From positions 34,938 to 98,937 of the forward strand of contig JABVXV010000239.1 in NCBI GenBank assembly GCA_013365325.1: a stretch of DNA of 64,000 bases, given 5' to 3'. Below the pieces are notes generated by a model. That model worked only from the letters and a program-made list of their open reading frames with translations, did no database searches and was not told the DNA's origin. The position numbers were made by a program, and so were the translations under genes. Source of the DNA: Dipetalonema caudispina. Lineage: Eukaryota > Nematoda > Chromadorea > Rhabditida > Onchocercidae. Position 1 is the first letter of the stretch; each line of letters opens with the position of its first letter. Shown one piece after another: positions 27,601-38,512 of the stretch.

Positions 27601-29448
27601 TTATTATTCCTTTTCACAAATTGCACCACAACCGGATGAATTTTTCGGTGGACACAATTCACTAACTTCAGCAACTGCCTATCAACAGGATGACATTACT
27701 ACGGTCATTTTTCGGAAACCTTTAAAAGGTAGAAGTTATCAGTGCAAATTGAGTAGTTCACATCAAAATATTACATTTCTATCATTTATTCAAAGAAAAA
27801 AGAAAAAATTGAATTCAATAGGTAATAAATATTTTTATATGTTATATTTGTGGAAAATTTCTTCAAAGATATGTTTTTTTTTTTTTAAGCATCTGATCGA
27901 GCCGATCGAACAATATCATCAAAAGAGACTACAGTAATCTGGGTAAAAGGTATAAAATCTGCGCCAATATCTGAAGAATCTGTTTTTCAGGTAAAATTTT
28001 GCTTTTTTGATCTTTTTTTTTCGTGATATTTTTCTCAGTCATTTTCAGATATATTATCCGCGAAATAGAATACTAATTGGTTTCACTTAATTTATCTACT
28101 TATTATTAAGCTTGCAAGTTTTCTATTCAAAATAAATTTAAGGATACTTGGGAGAAAGCAATAACTTTGTTTCTGGATGGTGAAAGTACTCAAGGACAGC
28201 TAGTTATCAATTTCTTCGGTTTGTATCTTATCAGCTTTTGATTCAAATTTTAATGAATTGAGAATTTTTTCATTTTTTTTAAAATTACCTGAACTGTTTG
28301 ATAATTAAACGAAGCAACTTCTCTTCTTGTATGTTGAGTATTTATATACATACTTATGTACTCCTAATAGTTTTAATCGATATCTAATAATGATTTGAAA
28401 CAATTCGGAAAAAAAAGAAGAAGTTACAGATGATGAACAAGATGAATCAAAACAACTGCAAAAACTAGGCCATAAAAACGAATGTTCCGGTAATTATGCA
28501 TATCCTACAAATTGTACAAATGAGAAATGTGTTTATACGGTAAATTGGTGGACTGATGGGAAGAAAATTTCATTCTCATTAACTGCAGTAATTTCAACAT
28601 ATCATTGGACTGGAATAGGCTTTTCGCTTGATGGATCAATGGCACATTCCGATATTATTTCTGTCAATGTAATGGATGTAAGTTTTAATTAGAACTAAAT
28701 TTAGAATAAATTTTTGCCAACTAATTTCTATAATTTTAAGAATTAAGCAAGCTATAGATGTATTACAATCGTATTTTTTCTTTTTTTGACCGATATTTAA
28801 AATATTAGCAGAATTTTGAATCTAATAACTTTTAGTAGCGTAAAAAGTACCCTTTTAAATCTTTCCAAACGATAATTATAAGTATTAATTAAATGCGACA
28901 CACGGAAATTATTACTATAAATATTGTTGTATAAAATAATTTTTTTGAACTTTAATATATTTAATGCATTAAAATTTTCAATACAATTTATGCCATAATA
29001 TTTTATAAATATTTTTTTATATAGCAATTTACAATCAGTACTATTCTAATTAACTTCCAAAATAACTTATATTTTATTTTATTCATACTTTACAAAAATT
29101 TTGCAATGAAAAAAAGGAAGAAGTTAATCTTGAAATGAAATTAAAATTAATTACAGGAAGGAATGATAAAAGTTTTGGATATGTTTTCACCAAGTTATAG
29201 TCGTCCAAAATTAGATAATGAACAAAACTTATTTGATATTCGGACATTATATGATCAAGGTCGAGTATATGCTAATTTCTCGCGTTATTTAATTTCCAAC
29301 GATGAGAATGATATTTCCATTGATCAATGTATTTATTTCATATATCCAATTAATGGAGGCGTATTAGATATGGGTAAATTTTTCTAATTTTTTTTTTCCT
29401 ATTATTTCTGTTAAAAGTAGTAGTTTGTTTTTTTTTTAATTTATTTGC

Positions 29449-29490
<42 letters not shown>

Positions 29491-32412
29491 TATTAATTTG
29501 TCAACTTTTTTTATGCATAATATTTGCAAATTTGTTCAAGTTATTATTGAATTTTTCTCTTTTTTTTAAAATTACTATATTAAATATTTTTAGAAACGAA
29601 TGAAATACATAAACATAAGGAAGCACCAATTCCATCCGGAACGAAAATTTGTCCAATGTTATGTGTTAATAATTTGGCAGCTAAAAAAATGCCACAAAAT
29701 GAACCACTTCATAAAGCATCTATCTTACCGGAAGAATCGATTATCACTGAAAGTGTAAGTCTGTTGAAATTTCCATTAATTTTAAAGATATGAATTATTA
29801 TAATTTATATACCAAAGGTATATGTACTAATATTCTATTTCTTTTTCTTAATTTTCATTCAAAAACGACGTTAAGAAAAAAATTAGTAAATATTCATCTG
29901 TAGAATTATAATTCCGGTTATATTTTTATGCAAAACTGAAATTGAACAGTGGATTGGAAAAAAAATGGAAGGACTTTAAAATGATAAAACGATAGAATGG
30001 AATGTTACTTTTAAAAAAAAGTGTATTGATTTCGAAATTTGGAGTATTTCTAGGTTACATTTGATGTGGTACTACGTATTTTGAATCGTGAATGGAATCC
30101 ATATTTTGCAAACCGAAATACTCGAGAATTTCATCAATTAGCTACTGAAGTAATCAATGAGGTTAGTTTCTTCTTCGCAATCTATTAATTTTCTTTTTTT
30201 AAATTCTCATTTGAAAATGTGAATTATGAATTAAAAAATTTCAGGTTAATGCAATGGTAAAAATGGAATATCCACAAATGAGAGTAATTGAAATTAAAAA
30301 ATTCAAGTAAGTAGTTATTAAAATAGGTAAATGCCATAAAAAAGATTAAAAGGGATAATTTTGGAATTAAAGTGGATTAGTATTGTTACTGAGTATAAAA
30401 GATGTATTTGCCAAGTTTAACTTCTAATTATATGTGACGATAAGTTGTTCCATTAAAATCCAATGAATAAGATAATACGAGGTAATTAATAAATTTGATG
30501 TTTATTTCAATAATTAATTTGAACTTTTTTTCTTTGCATTAAATATTCAAATTATTAACTAAAATTGCTCTATCTTCTTTAATAAATTAGAAATGGAGGA
30601 AAAAAAAGGCATCGATTAATTCCCCTGCAAATAAACAAGCAATATATTTAAATTCCAGAAAAGGTAGTATATTAGCCTTCATGACACTTTTCTCAGAAGA
30701 TGACCCAACACCAAACGAACGTGAAGTGAAGGAATATTTAAATAAGGTTGAATTTATGATTCATTTGCATGCTATATATTATTCTTTTAATTCAAGTTTT
30801 GTAAAAAATAAAACAAAATATGTTCATTTGAGAGTACAATTTCTTTCTTTTAGAATAAAAGGAAGAAAAAATTTGCTATAATTTCATTTTAAAATAAGAA
30901 GTTTTATTTCAGCAAATTAAACTTCAATCATCAGAAGTATTAAATATGGAAATAGCATCAGTAATCTTAAGAAAAATGGAGAAAGGTTAATTATTTCATT
31001 TTTTATTTCAATCATTTTTATAAATTTGTTATTTATCTTTAAACATCTTGGAATGTCAATTTTTTTTTTTTTTTGTTCATACATATATAAGTATCAACCG
31101 TATCATTCCCTGATTATCTCATGCAGTTTACAGAATCATCAAATAAATTAGATAAAATTCAAAATTGGATTGTTCTAAGTGTTGGCGTATCGCTGTTTCT
31201 TATTGCAACATTTCTTGTTTGTTGTATCATTAGCCGTTCACGAAAGGTGCGATCGGATAATTGCGTAAGCTAATCGTTTTTTCTTTCTTCCTTTTTTTTT
31301 AAGTGTCGATCTGTGATAAGAAGTATTCGATATGTATTTCTACAATCAATAATTAGTAATAATTATAAAATCAGTAAGTAATTTGTGTTGTGAAATAATA
31401 ACATAAACATTGATAATTTAATTAGAAGGAATGGAATTGTTAATTAGTCATTAAAAATAAACTTTTATAAATATAATAATATTCGTTAATATATGACAAT
31501 GTGATTTTACGTTTCCATTAGTAAATCAATTCTTATTTTAATATCATTTTCATTCATTATCTTCATTGGTCTCTTTTTTTTTTTTTTTTTTTTCAGAATA
31601 ATTACAATGTACATTATCCAATGAATGGATATGGATGCAATAATAATCGTATGTTTTAATAAAATAAATGATTATATTTTATAATATTAGACGTTACAAC
31701 TATTAAAACATTTATCTTTCTAAATGATTATAAATTGAATAATTAAATATAAAAAAAAAAGAAAAAAATTTCTTGTATAATTTTATTATTTTGAAAGAAA
31801 AAAAAAAATGTCATTTTATGATATATTTAGTTGCTGTTTCACCATTGAATAGCAAAAAAAGTGGTTTCGAAAATGCAGCATATCATGCAACACATAGCAG
31901 GCAATTTTCGCAAGCAACAACAGCTTCTCAAAATGGTACCAGTAAAGGATCACCCAATACTTTGGAAGAAATCCCAAAAGGTGTTGGTGAAACTACTTAT
32001 CAGGAATGGTTCTCTAAGGTGCAATAATCACTTTTTTTTTTTTTTTTTGTTTTTTGTTCAATAATTATTTTTGGTAGTTATCAAAATAAAAAAACTTCCT
32101 TCATCTAAATTTAATTAAATCTAATTAATTTTAAGTTTTCTGCTTAAGTAATGTTGCATAAATGATACTAATATAATTAAATTTCTAATTAATTTTTTTT
32201 TAATTAATTTTGCAAATTTCTTTCAGTAATTCATTTAGGTTGCCTCAAAACCTGGTGCACAACAGCACGAAGAATTATCATCACCATCCGTTCGACATCC
32301 AGTTTCTCGGCGATCTTTTAGTGGACCATCTTATATGTCACATGCTCAGGATGCTAACAATTTTTATGGTGAAATTAGATTAGGGCCACCAGGATATTAT
32401 CGACCTTACTAG
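12687..32412 (+). CDS. Large multidomain DOMON/EGF/TIL/SEA type I membrane protein (34 exons)
   Basis: Modelled as 34 exons: 12687-12828, 14886-14988, 15538-15674, 16387-16485, 17837-17959, 18850-18950, 21072-21339, 21661-21866, 22076-22256, 22539-22783, 23123-23234, 23476-23718, 24030-24220, 24419-24682, 25122-25212, 25504-25826, 25950-26156, 26542-26701, 27015-27167, 27231-27434, 27531-27728, 27890-27990, 28143-28218, 28430-28677, 29157-29373, 29594-29754, 30054-30161, 30245-30306, 30659-30746, 30913-30985, 31092-31264, 31597-31648, 31831-32018, 32239-32412. Phases join without a stop, giving 1,823 residues. DOMON domains bind heme or sugars in known families, EGF and TIL modules are extracellular cysteine folds, and SEA is a membrane-proximal autocleaving domain. 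The protein is therefore expected at the cell surface or in cuticle-facing matrix, which is inference. Weakest junctions: the GTATCA donor at 26702, and the exon at 31092, which may instead start at 31134 (both in frame). I do not recognise a named orthologue. Confidence 0.85.
12829..14885 (+). other. Intron 1 (2.06 kb)
   Basis: A long AT-rich intron after the leader exon. It holds poly-T tracts, an ATC microsatellite at about 14222-14248 and no supported exon. A promoter for a shorter isoform could lie here, but nothing specific is seen. Confidence 0.6.
16387..17959 (+). CDS. Exons 4-5: two EGF-like modules
   Basis: Residues about 128-201, one module per exon. The second is classical: DECTDDNDC, then HGKC, then CFC, ending GYFGRMC. 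The first is shorter, with C-x-GNG, GICEC and SSGDNC, so it is laminin-type or a truncated EGF. The two exons have the same phase-1 boundaries, as expected for duplicable EGF modules. They probably act as extracellular spacers or adhesion modules. Confidence 0.8.
18850..21339 (+). CDS. Exons 6-7: truncated DOMON plus Ser/Thr-rich linker
   Basis: Residues about 202-324. The N-terminal half of a DOMON fold is visible: KIYWRILQ, then EIEFVLKFKT, then SWIGIGWKPK. The expected C-terminal half is missing and is replaced by a Ser/Thr/Asn/Gln-rich linker of about 65 residues. Exon 7 ends at a GTGAGG donor at 21340. The reading frame would stop 17 bases further on if that intron were retained. Confidence 0.7.
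18951..21071 (+). other. Intron 6 (2.12 kb)
   Basis: This is the longest intron of the gene. It splits the truncated DOMON between its first and second visible strands. It is AT-rich, with no coding signal, and any missing DOMON sequence is not found in it. Confidence 0.6.
21661..23234 (+). CDS. Exons 8-11: three TIL-type cysteine-rich modules
   Basis: Residues about 326-572. Three cysteine-dense modules follow the trypsin-inhibitor-like (TIL) pattern. Module 1 is in exon 8 (CPRTCGIPKCVCKEGFVR), module 2 in exon 9 (CPASCDEPACTC), and module 3 is split across exons 10-11 (TCGINETINECGRAC; CACIHGYAR). A 60-residue Thr/Ser-rich linker in exon 10 separates modules 2 and 3. TIL domains often inhibit proteases in nematodes. 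Here they are embedded in a membrane protein, so adhesion or a structural role is equally possible. Confidence 0.75.
22271..22303. repeat. ATTATC microsatellite beside a donor site
   Basis: About four ATTATC repeats start roughly 15 bases after the exon 9 donor (22257). The tract could vary in length between individuals without changing the protein. Confidence 0.8.
23476..23718 (+). CDS. Exon 12: hydrophilic linker
   Basis: Residues about 573-653, rich in Asn, Ser, Glu and Arg, with no recognisable domain. It connects the TIL modules to the first complete DOMON. Both flanking splice sites keep phase (in after TTTTTTTCAG, out at a GTATTT donor). Confidence 0.7.
24030..25212 (+). CDS. Exons 13-15: complete DOMON domain
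   Basis: Residues about 654-835. It starts with a cysteine cap (CYGDWRWPPGCRDCDY) and continues with the beta-rich DOMON core: SWNYLDDTDEIEFSIE, WWTGVGFSPTGTM, EADIIVV. It closes with NCYKFLFPVSGGRLEP and a KICIQSC cysteine pair. The same cap and ending recur in the two other complete DOMON units, so they are internal duplications. Heme or sugar binding is known for other DOMON families; the ligand here is unknown. Confidence 0.85.
25504..26156 (+). CDS. Exons 16-17: complete DOMON domain
   Basis: Residues about 836-1012. The cap is CENEYRYPTGCSGTTCDY, the core has RWTGIGFSRDGQMANSDIY and TDRFAYGRQLP, and it closes with MCYYFLFPVGGGRVL and KICICDQ. Length and motif order match the preceding DOMON. 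Confidence 0.85.
26542..27434 (+). CDS. Exons 18-20: low-complexity linker with furin-like site
   Basis: Residues about 1013-1184. The segment is basic at first (RNRRR; RLKR at about 1040-1043, a furin-type consensus) and then acidic and Pro/Ser/Thr-rich, with an EPEPEP run. No fold is recognised. Exon 18 uses a GTATCA donor at 26702. If it is not spliced, the frame ends at TAA 26716-26718, and an AATAAA lies at 26912, which suggests a possible secreted short isoform. Confidence 0.6.
27531..28218 (+). CDS. Exons 21-23: Skeletor-like half domain
   Basis: Residues about 1185-1309. The series CLDMVIGILIDG, VRDYYSF, FFGGHNSLTSA and TTVIFRKPL is characteristic of the DOMON-related region of Skeletor-type proteins. 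A VIWVKG strand and a C-terminal strand follow. It lacks the cysteine cap of the other DOMON units, so it is a different subfamily. Confidence 0.75.
28430..29754 (+). CDS. Exons 24-26: complete DOMON domain
   Basis: Residues about 1310-1518. It has the cysteine cap CSGNYAYPTNCTNEKCVY, the core YHWTGIGFSLDGSMAHSDII, the closing QCIYFIYPINGGVLDM, and KICPMLC. It has the same architecture as the domains in exons 13-17. Exon 25 carries the variable middle (YSRPKLDNEQNLFD), typical of the more freely evolving face of the domain. Confidence 0.85.
29452..29485. repeat. 34-base poly-T tract in intron 25
   Basis: An uninterrupted run of T, the longest homopolymer in the gene. The length may be imprecise in an assembly. 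Confidence 0.85.
30054..30985 (+). CDS. Exons 27-30: SEA domain
   Basis: Residues about 1519-1628. VTFDVVLRILNREWNP, then a helix ending ATEVINEVNAMV, then MRVIEIKKFKKGSILAF fits the alternating strand/helix order of SEA domains. It lies directly before the membrane span, the usual place. Gly1577-Ser1578 sits where SEA domains self-cleave (G|S), so the receptor may be a non-covalent two-chain protein. Confidence 0.75.
31092..32412 (+). CDS. Exons 31-34: membrane span and cytoplasmic tail
   Basis: A single hydrophobic span (about 1654-1675, WIVLSVGVSLFLIATFLVCC) is followed by the stop-transfer run SRSRK. The 148-residue tail is rich in Ser, Asn and Tyr. It has FENAAY, which resembles a tyrosine-based endocytic or phosphotyrosine motif, and ends in GPPGYYRPY. 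Exon 33 ends at a GTGCAA donor (32019); intron retention would add Val-Gln and stop. Exon 31 could start at 31134 (TTTACAG), shortening the stalk by 14 residues in frame. Confidence 0.75.
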
Positions 32413-35400
32413 AAAAAAAAAAAGTAAAAGAGGGAAGAAAAAACCAAAAAAGGATGATTTCATTAATAATTTTCTAAGTATTCTATTTATTGTTATCATA
32501 TATGATAATGAAATATTTTTGAAAATTATCTTCTCACAATATTTGAATTTCGCAATTGTTAAGATCTCGAAATATTGAATGAATGAATTTAAAAAAAAAA
32601 AAAAACAGAAATTTGAATTTGCTAATGCTAACTTTAGGATGTTGACATAATAATTTGTTAATTATATTAAAACAAAGTAAATTTTATTGTTCAGAACGAT
32701 TGATAAGAAATCTAAAATATTTCTCTCAATAGTTTTTTGATTTCAATAATATTAAATTCCCATACTTTTACTTTGAAATTTCCAAAATTGCATACCAAAC
32801 GCATGTTTTAATTCGTGCATTTATCGTGTGTATATGATATAATTTATTAAAATTTCTCATTCTTTTCTTGTGTTTTCCTCATAAAGTTGCAATTAGATCA
32901 TTTAATTGTAATTATTATATTGATCTAATGAATAAGCAGTTTGTATTGATTGAAAATTTTTCGTTTTTTCTTTTTTTTTTCTGACCCATTTCTATCAACC
33001 TAAAATGTGAAATGATCTAATTAAGAGAAATGAAAAAAAACTTCATCAGAATTTTGAAAGTTTGAAGAAGCCCTAATATCAATTATATTGCATCTTTCAG
33101 CGATACATATTATTGCATAAATGAAAAATCAAAAGCTAAATTTCAATCTTTGAAATTATTTTGAAGTAATTTTTCAAAATGATCCAATTAAAAAACTTTC
33201 AATTCATTGATTTTTGTTTCATAACAAAATTTGAAGGAATGATATGTTTTCGAAATTTTCTTTGTTTTTAATTTTAATTAACTATTAGTTTTGTTCGTTG
33301 TTATATTTGCCCATCAATATAAGCTAATTTATACATTTTATTTTTCTTTCCTTTTTTTTTTTATTCGGTTTTATTATCATTCCATATGAAAATAGAATCA
33401 ATGAAATTTTAATGCATTTCAACAATTGATGGTTGTTTTGATTTAGTTGCTTTTTTTTGCTTCAATTTACATTTCAATGTCTATTAAAAACTTTCATGCA
33501 CTTTTCTTTTTCTCTGAAATATTTAAAAATGAAGAATAAAAAAATAGTCAAATGTTAAAACTAAAATCGTTTGCAATACTTCACAAAATTTTTTTTTACT
33601 ATTCTTTTCACATTTCTTAGTCATAAAAAATTTTTAAATCAAATTATGCCTTTTTTTTTCTTTCTTTTTAGCTATAAATTTCTTTTTAAGAAAGATATTT
33701 TGTTGAATTTGAATATTTTCAAGCAACATTTTTTCTGTATTGTATTCTATTGATTGATGCCATTCGCATTTTATTTTTAATTATTGTTTCTAATTAATTC
33801 TATTACTATTGTTATTGAAATACATGCAAATAATGCAGTAAATGGAAAAAAACTTACTATTTCATAATTGTTTGTTTACATTTGTTGAATGATTTTCAAT
33901 TTTTTCAATTCATTCATATCATTCATATCATTTGGAGACTAGAAATGCTATACTTTTTGAAGTCAATTTTTGAAAATATCAATCATTTTAATTTATTTAT
34001 TTTTCATTTAACCTTTATCGATGAGATAGTGTGAAAAAAGAGAAGGAAAAAATGATAAATGATAAAATTTATAAAAATTTTCAGAAGAAAAACGTATTTT
34101 TTTCAATGCTAATTGTATTAAAATAGTTTTTCGAGCTTAGCTTACAGAGATTATGTGAAAGGTTATATTTATGTGAATTCTATGCTTTCTTTTTTTATGC
34201 CATTAAAACAATTTTTTTCGAATAAAAATTACTACAAAAATTAATAATGCTTAATTTAATTAAAATAAAATAACGGTTGCTAGCACTATTCTATTTTCAT
34301 TCAACTGTTCAAATTTTTACCATAATTTTCTCCGAAACTTTTAAGTTTTAGAATTTTCATGCCAAAAATAAAATTGGTCGTTACCAAGTAGAGAGAGGAA
34401 GGAGGGAATCAGGCAAGAATAACTTATGAATTAACTAAACTAATTAATCCTGCAAAAATTATAACTCTATCAAAAATTAATGTTATTTATCATCGAGAAC
34501 TATACCATTACTATTTCTTTGAAATTGCAAATTAACGCATTGATTTAGCAAAATTTCAATAGATTAAAAAAAAAAGAAAAAAATATTATAAAACTTTAAT
34601 TGCATATTAAATTTATAAAAACCTATGAATTGACAAATTTTTTCAATTTCAATTATCGAGGACAGCAAAGAAGAATTCTTCATGAAAAAAATTTGCAACT
34701 ATTTAATCAATACAATTTTTGGATGTGGTACTTCGTTATTGATATTGAGTTGAAGATATAGGGTTTTAATTTTAATTTTTTGTGCATTTGTTACGATTTT
34801 TAAAATGCATATTTCTTGTAATTTCACAAATGATCATTCATATGGTTACCGTGGAAATGATTGAATATAACTTTTTTTTAGTATTTTGCGCTAATTTTTA
34901 CGCGATAGTATATCGTAAGTGTTTTGTAATAAAGCTTGAAGTTGATCAAAAAAAAAAAAAAAGGAAATTATTCTTTTCAAAATAACCAATGTTCCAACAA
35001 CGTGGCATACACGGTCAATCTTACACGTACGTCGTATTACGTTAAAATCATTATTACTTCTAGCTGCTTTTTTGCTTCTTGCTTACTTTAATCATTTGTA
35101 TTATAAATACTTCACCGAATTCACCAATCGATATGCTTATTACCAGTGCAATTATTTTTTGAACATTAAGAAATTCGATTTGTTAACTTTTTTTTTTCAA
35201 ATATACAATCACTTCTTTTTCTCTTTTCTAATTTTTTTTTTTTTTTAAAAAAACTGATATATTATCATATTAATGATAATATATCTGTCTCATGCAATAT
35301 TTTTTGTGCAATCATAAAATGGAAATCCCAAATATTACCTGTTTAACCTCATTTTCCTATCTTACTAACCTGTTCATTTCAGCGGATTTCCACAGATGGA

Positions 35401-36901
35401 TAGTTGAATTGATGGAACTCTTTGATTAATAAGTACCCTTTTCTATTAAATTCCCTCTCTTTCACTTAATCTTCTCTCCTTCCTTGTCGAAATCTTTTTA
35501 TCTGTTCATATCTTTCTCTCTCCAATTCTCTTTTATTATTCTTTTTTCCCTTTTATTTTTTGGCTCATTTCTTGATGTGTCCAAACTGTAAACAATTTTT
35601 TGGCGGCTAAATATTTGACATATGCGTAAACAACATATTTCTTAATTGCTACATCTAACATAAAAATGACGAAAAAAGTAGAAACATTTCAAAAAATTTC
35701 CAAAATATCTTTTAATGAATATAATATGAATGTCATACTAATAAAAAGATCAAATTTTAATAAATTAATTTAATTGCTTGCAAAACTTATATCATGCTTA
35801 CAACACGTACTGATACATTCAGTGTAATACAATTATTGTTAATAGCAAAAATAAAGTTAGAAATAAGCCTAATGAGTAAAATTCTTGAATATCAATGCTT
35901 TAATCTCTTCCTGTTGATTTATTTGTTATTGAAATTTTTTATACATCTTCAAAACTATAAAAATGGAAAAAAGAAAAATGATAGCCAAGAAGAAAGTTAG
36001 GAAGAAAATATTTGCTAGTATAAATATGTTGAAAATTCATAATTATAAAGGATCAAATTCAAATTTGAATTTATCATTTTATTTTTTAGCAGCAATATAG
36101 TTGAGAATCAATTAAATACATTTGTATAACACTGGAAATGATGCAAACAAAAAGTGATAAATTAAATTAAACAAAAATTTTTTTTTTTAAATTTCTTGGG
36201 AATTTTTGAAAACTAATGATAATGGAAAGTAATTGAAATCATATCGAAACATGCATATTTTGAGTATTTTTTCACATTTTCTAATATACTCAATTGTTTG
36301 CAAAACTTAACGTGCTATGGTAATTATTTAGGATTGATTAAAATTAATTTGTATCTTTTTCCATATTTTTAAAAAATGTTTTTTACTTCAAATTATTTAA
36401 TTAATACCAAAGTTATCGAGAAAACAAGTAAATTTTACTTATTTTTCATCTTATTTTATCATTGTTACTCACTTTTTCTTTTTTTTTTTTTGAAGAAAAG
36501 ATTGTACTAAAAATGTTTGTTAGGTAAAGTGTACGAGAAAATAAAATCTAGGATTATTTTAAGTTATTTAATTGATAAATATCTCTATTATAATAATTCC
36601 ATCGTTTCCTTAATTACCAAATATTTTTGTGAATTTTGATGTTCACGGAAGTATTCGTGTAGTTAATGAAATGATAAACAACAATTAATTAGTCCTTGTT
36701 GTTCAAATTATTAATTAGACAAACACATTTAATTAAGATGAATGGAATTAATAAAAGTATGTTTTGTGATAATTATCACTGCATAATTATTTACTTTAAC
36801 CACACACAAAAAAAAAGAACATACATATATTTGTTTTATCATAATTATATACTTATTATTAACTTTTATTCTTTCATTTCTTTGTCATTTCAATTAACTT
36901 T
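32413..36901. other. Intergenic region between convergent genes
   Basis: It contains the 3' ends of the DOMON gene (plus strand) and the small gene (minus strand). No exon is supported. A less AT-rich island at about 34985-35045 and a TTTTGGCGG-containing motif at about 35587-35640 are the only parts that stand out. Confidence 0.55.
35584..35640. repeat. Dispersed GTAAACAAT-TTTTGGCGG motif, copy 1
   Basis: GTAAACAATTTTTTGGCGG is followed by a second GTAAACAAC about 35 bases on. The same arrangement recurs at 37828-37895, inside the intron of the small minus-strand gene. Confidence 0.5.
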
Positions 36902-38494
36902 TTAGAGAATGTTGTGTCGATTTGCAAAAGGTGACGGAGTTCGAAATCTTGATGGTGATCGAGGACGAGAACGTGAACGTCGATTTCTCGAGCTATCAGT
37001 CAATTGTTGTTGCTGCCACCACCTTAATCGTGAATGATCAATTCTCATCTGATATTCTTCATCCATATCCTGGAAGAGAAAAATAGATTTAATAAAAATT
37101 GACGAAAATTTTTTAAAAACTTATTCGTCTACTTTTTCAAAAATTTATTCCTTTTATATTGCGGGGAGAAAAAAAAAAGAAAGAAAAAATTTATCGATAA
37201 TGATAAAAACTTCTATATAGTACAATATTTACTTGTTTAAATGAATTTTCTTTTTTTTTCTCTTCTTAGAAGCTAAAACAGACTGCTGTAAATTACAATA
37301 TTTATCAGCAACAAAATCATCTTTTTTCCTTGCTTAATTTAATTTCTCACACAAAAATTAAAAAATAAAAATTGACAATTACGAAATTTTTCCTTTTCTT
37401 TATATTTTATTTGTTCGGATGAAAAATTTAATTATTAGCAATATCAACAGATAATAATTTCTTTATTTGGATAAAAATTTAAATTAATAAAGGATTATAA
37501 ATATTATATATAAGGACTTTAAATATTTTGCTGATTTCGTATTTGTTGTATTTTCATTTGTTGGAGCCTTTTTTTTTTGATCAAATAAATGCTTATCAAT
37601 TCATATAAGTAAGAGAAATTAAGCGAGCAATTTGGGAATATATCAAAGATCAACTTTATGTTAATTAGTTGTAATAGTTGTAGTGTATTACTTTACTCAG
37701 TGTGTGGTATTTCCTTTCTTCTGTGTGTGGTACTTAGAAAAAACAATATTGAATGTAAGAAATGACGAGAAGTGATGAGAAGAGGGATATTTCATCATTG
37801 TGTATTACGCAATCCCGCGGTACGTCCATCGGTAAACAATATTTTGGCGGTAAGGTCAAAAGGGCATTTGCTGACCAGTAAACAACTCTTACTGTCTGCA
37901 TGAAGATGTTGAAAAAGATGAAAACAAGTGTATCCGATATTTCTAATCATGTAAAACAAGTACTTCTGATCTTTCATCTTTTGAAAAGTTAGAATTTTTT
38001 CCAAAATTCACGACTTGCTTTTCTCGTACCGAATGAACTCAATTTAAAATTCTAATTTGAATTCAGATTAGATTATAGTCTGAAAATGAAATGATTCGGT
38101 AAATAATTTTTATTGTCAGCATAGAACTTTTCTGCTTTTTCTTCTTTCTTTGTTAAAAATTATAATTGGATGATGGAAGAAATGTGAAGATATGAAATGA
38201 TTCAGATGATATTTATTTTCTCAAAATTTTTATCACTAAAACTTTAGACTGAAATCATTTAAATTATCAATAACAAAATATACTCCTTCTATTGTCTTTT
38301 TTTTTGTAGCAAAATGTTTTCGGAATAAAATAAATATGTATAATACTTAATTGCAAAATTAATTAATTGCAACTTACATTATAATCGAGTGGTTCGGGTT
38401 GCCCGTCACCCTTTCCATTTAAAATTAAATTCCCACATTGTATCATTTTCACCTCGTAATTCATTATCATTATTATCATCATCAATAAGATCAT
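36902..38494 (-). CDS. Two-exon gene, 94-residue basic RS-rich protein
   Basis: Minus strand: exon 1 is 38494-38378 (39 codons), the donor is GTAAGTT, the acceptor is CTCTTCCAG, and exon 2 is 37069-36902 (55 codons and TAA). I do not recognise the family. The N-terminus is hydrophobic (residues 2-11, Met/Ile/Leu), then comes a segment with CGNLILNGKGDGQPEPLDY, an acidic stretch DMDEEY, a WW pair with four Gln, and an Arg/Ser/Pro-rich tail. It could be a secreted basic peptide. However, the hydrophobic run is encoded by a TGA/TAA-type microsatellite, so translation may start at Met17, giving a small intracellular protein. An AAATAG acceptor five bases before the ATG fits trans-splicing. The gene is convergent with the DOMON gene. 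The phase-0 junction and good splice sites are the main support. Confidence 0.6.
37828..37895. repeat. Dispersed GTAAACAAT-TTTTGGCGG motif, copy 2
   Basis: GTAAACAATATTTTGGCGG is followed by AGTAAACAAC about 45 bases later, matching the copy near 35.6 kb. It lies in a less AT-rich island of the small gene's intron and may be an old mobile-element remnant or a regulatory site (TTTTGGCGG resembles an E2F site). Confidence 0.5.
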
Positions 38495-38512
38495 CGTTGC
38501 TATTTCGAGTAG
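38495..38512 (-). promoter_or_regulatory. Probable spliced-leader acceptor of the small gene
   Basis: On the minus strand a pyrimidine-rich stretch (CTTCCTATACCGCTCCTACT) leads to GAAATAG just before CAACG-ATG. The distance of five bases is typical for SL1 addition. A cis acceptor from an unseen exon is the alternative, because the frame stays open upstream. Confidence 0.4.

Noticed and set aside
37795..38004. 69-codon minus-strand open frame inside the small gene's intron
   Set aside because: No matching acceptor and donor that keep phase with the flanking exons. It contains the dispersed GTAAACAAT motif, so it is more likely a repeat remnant.
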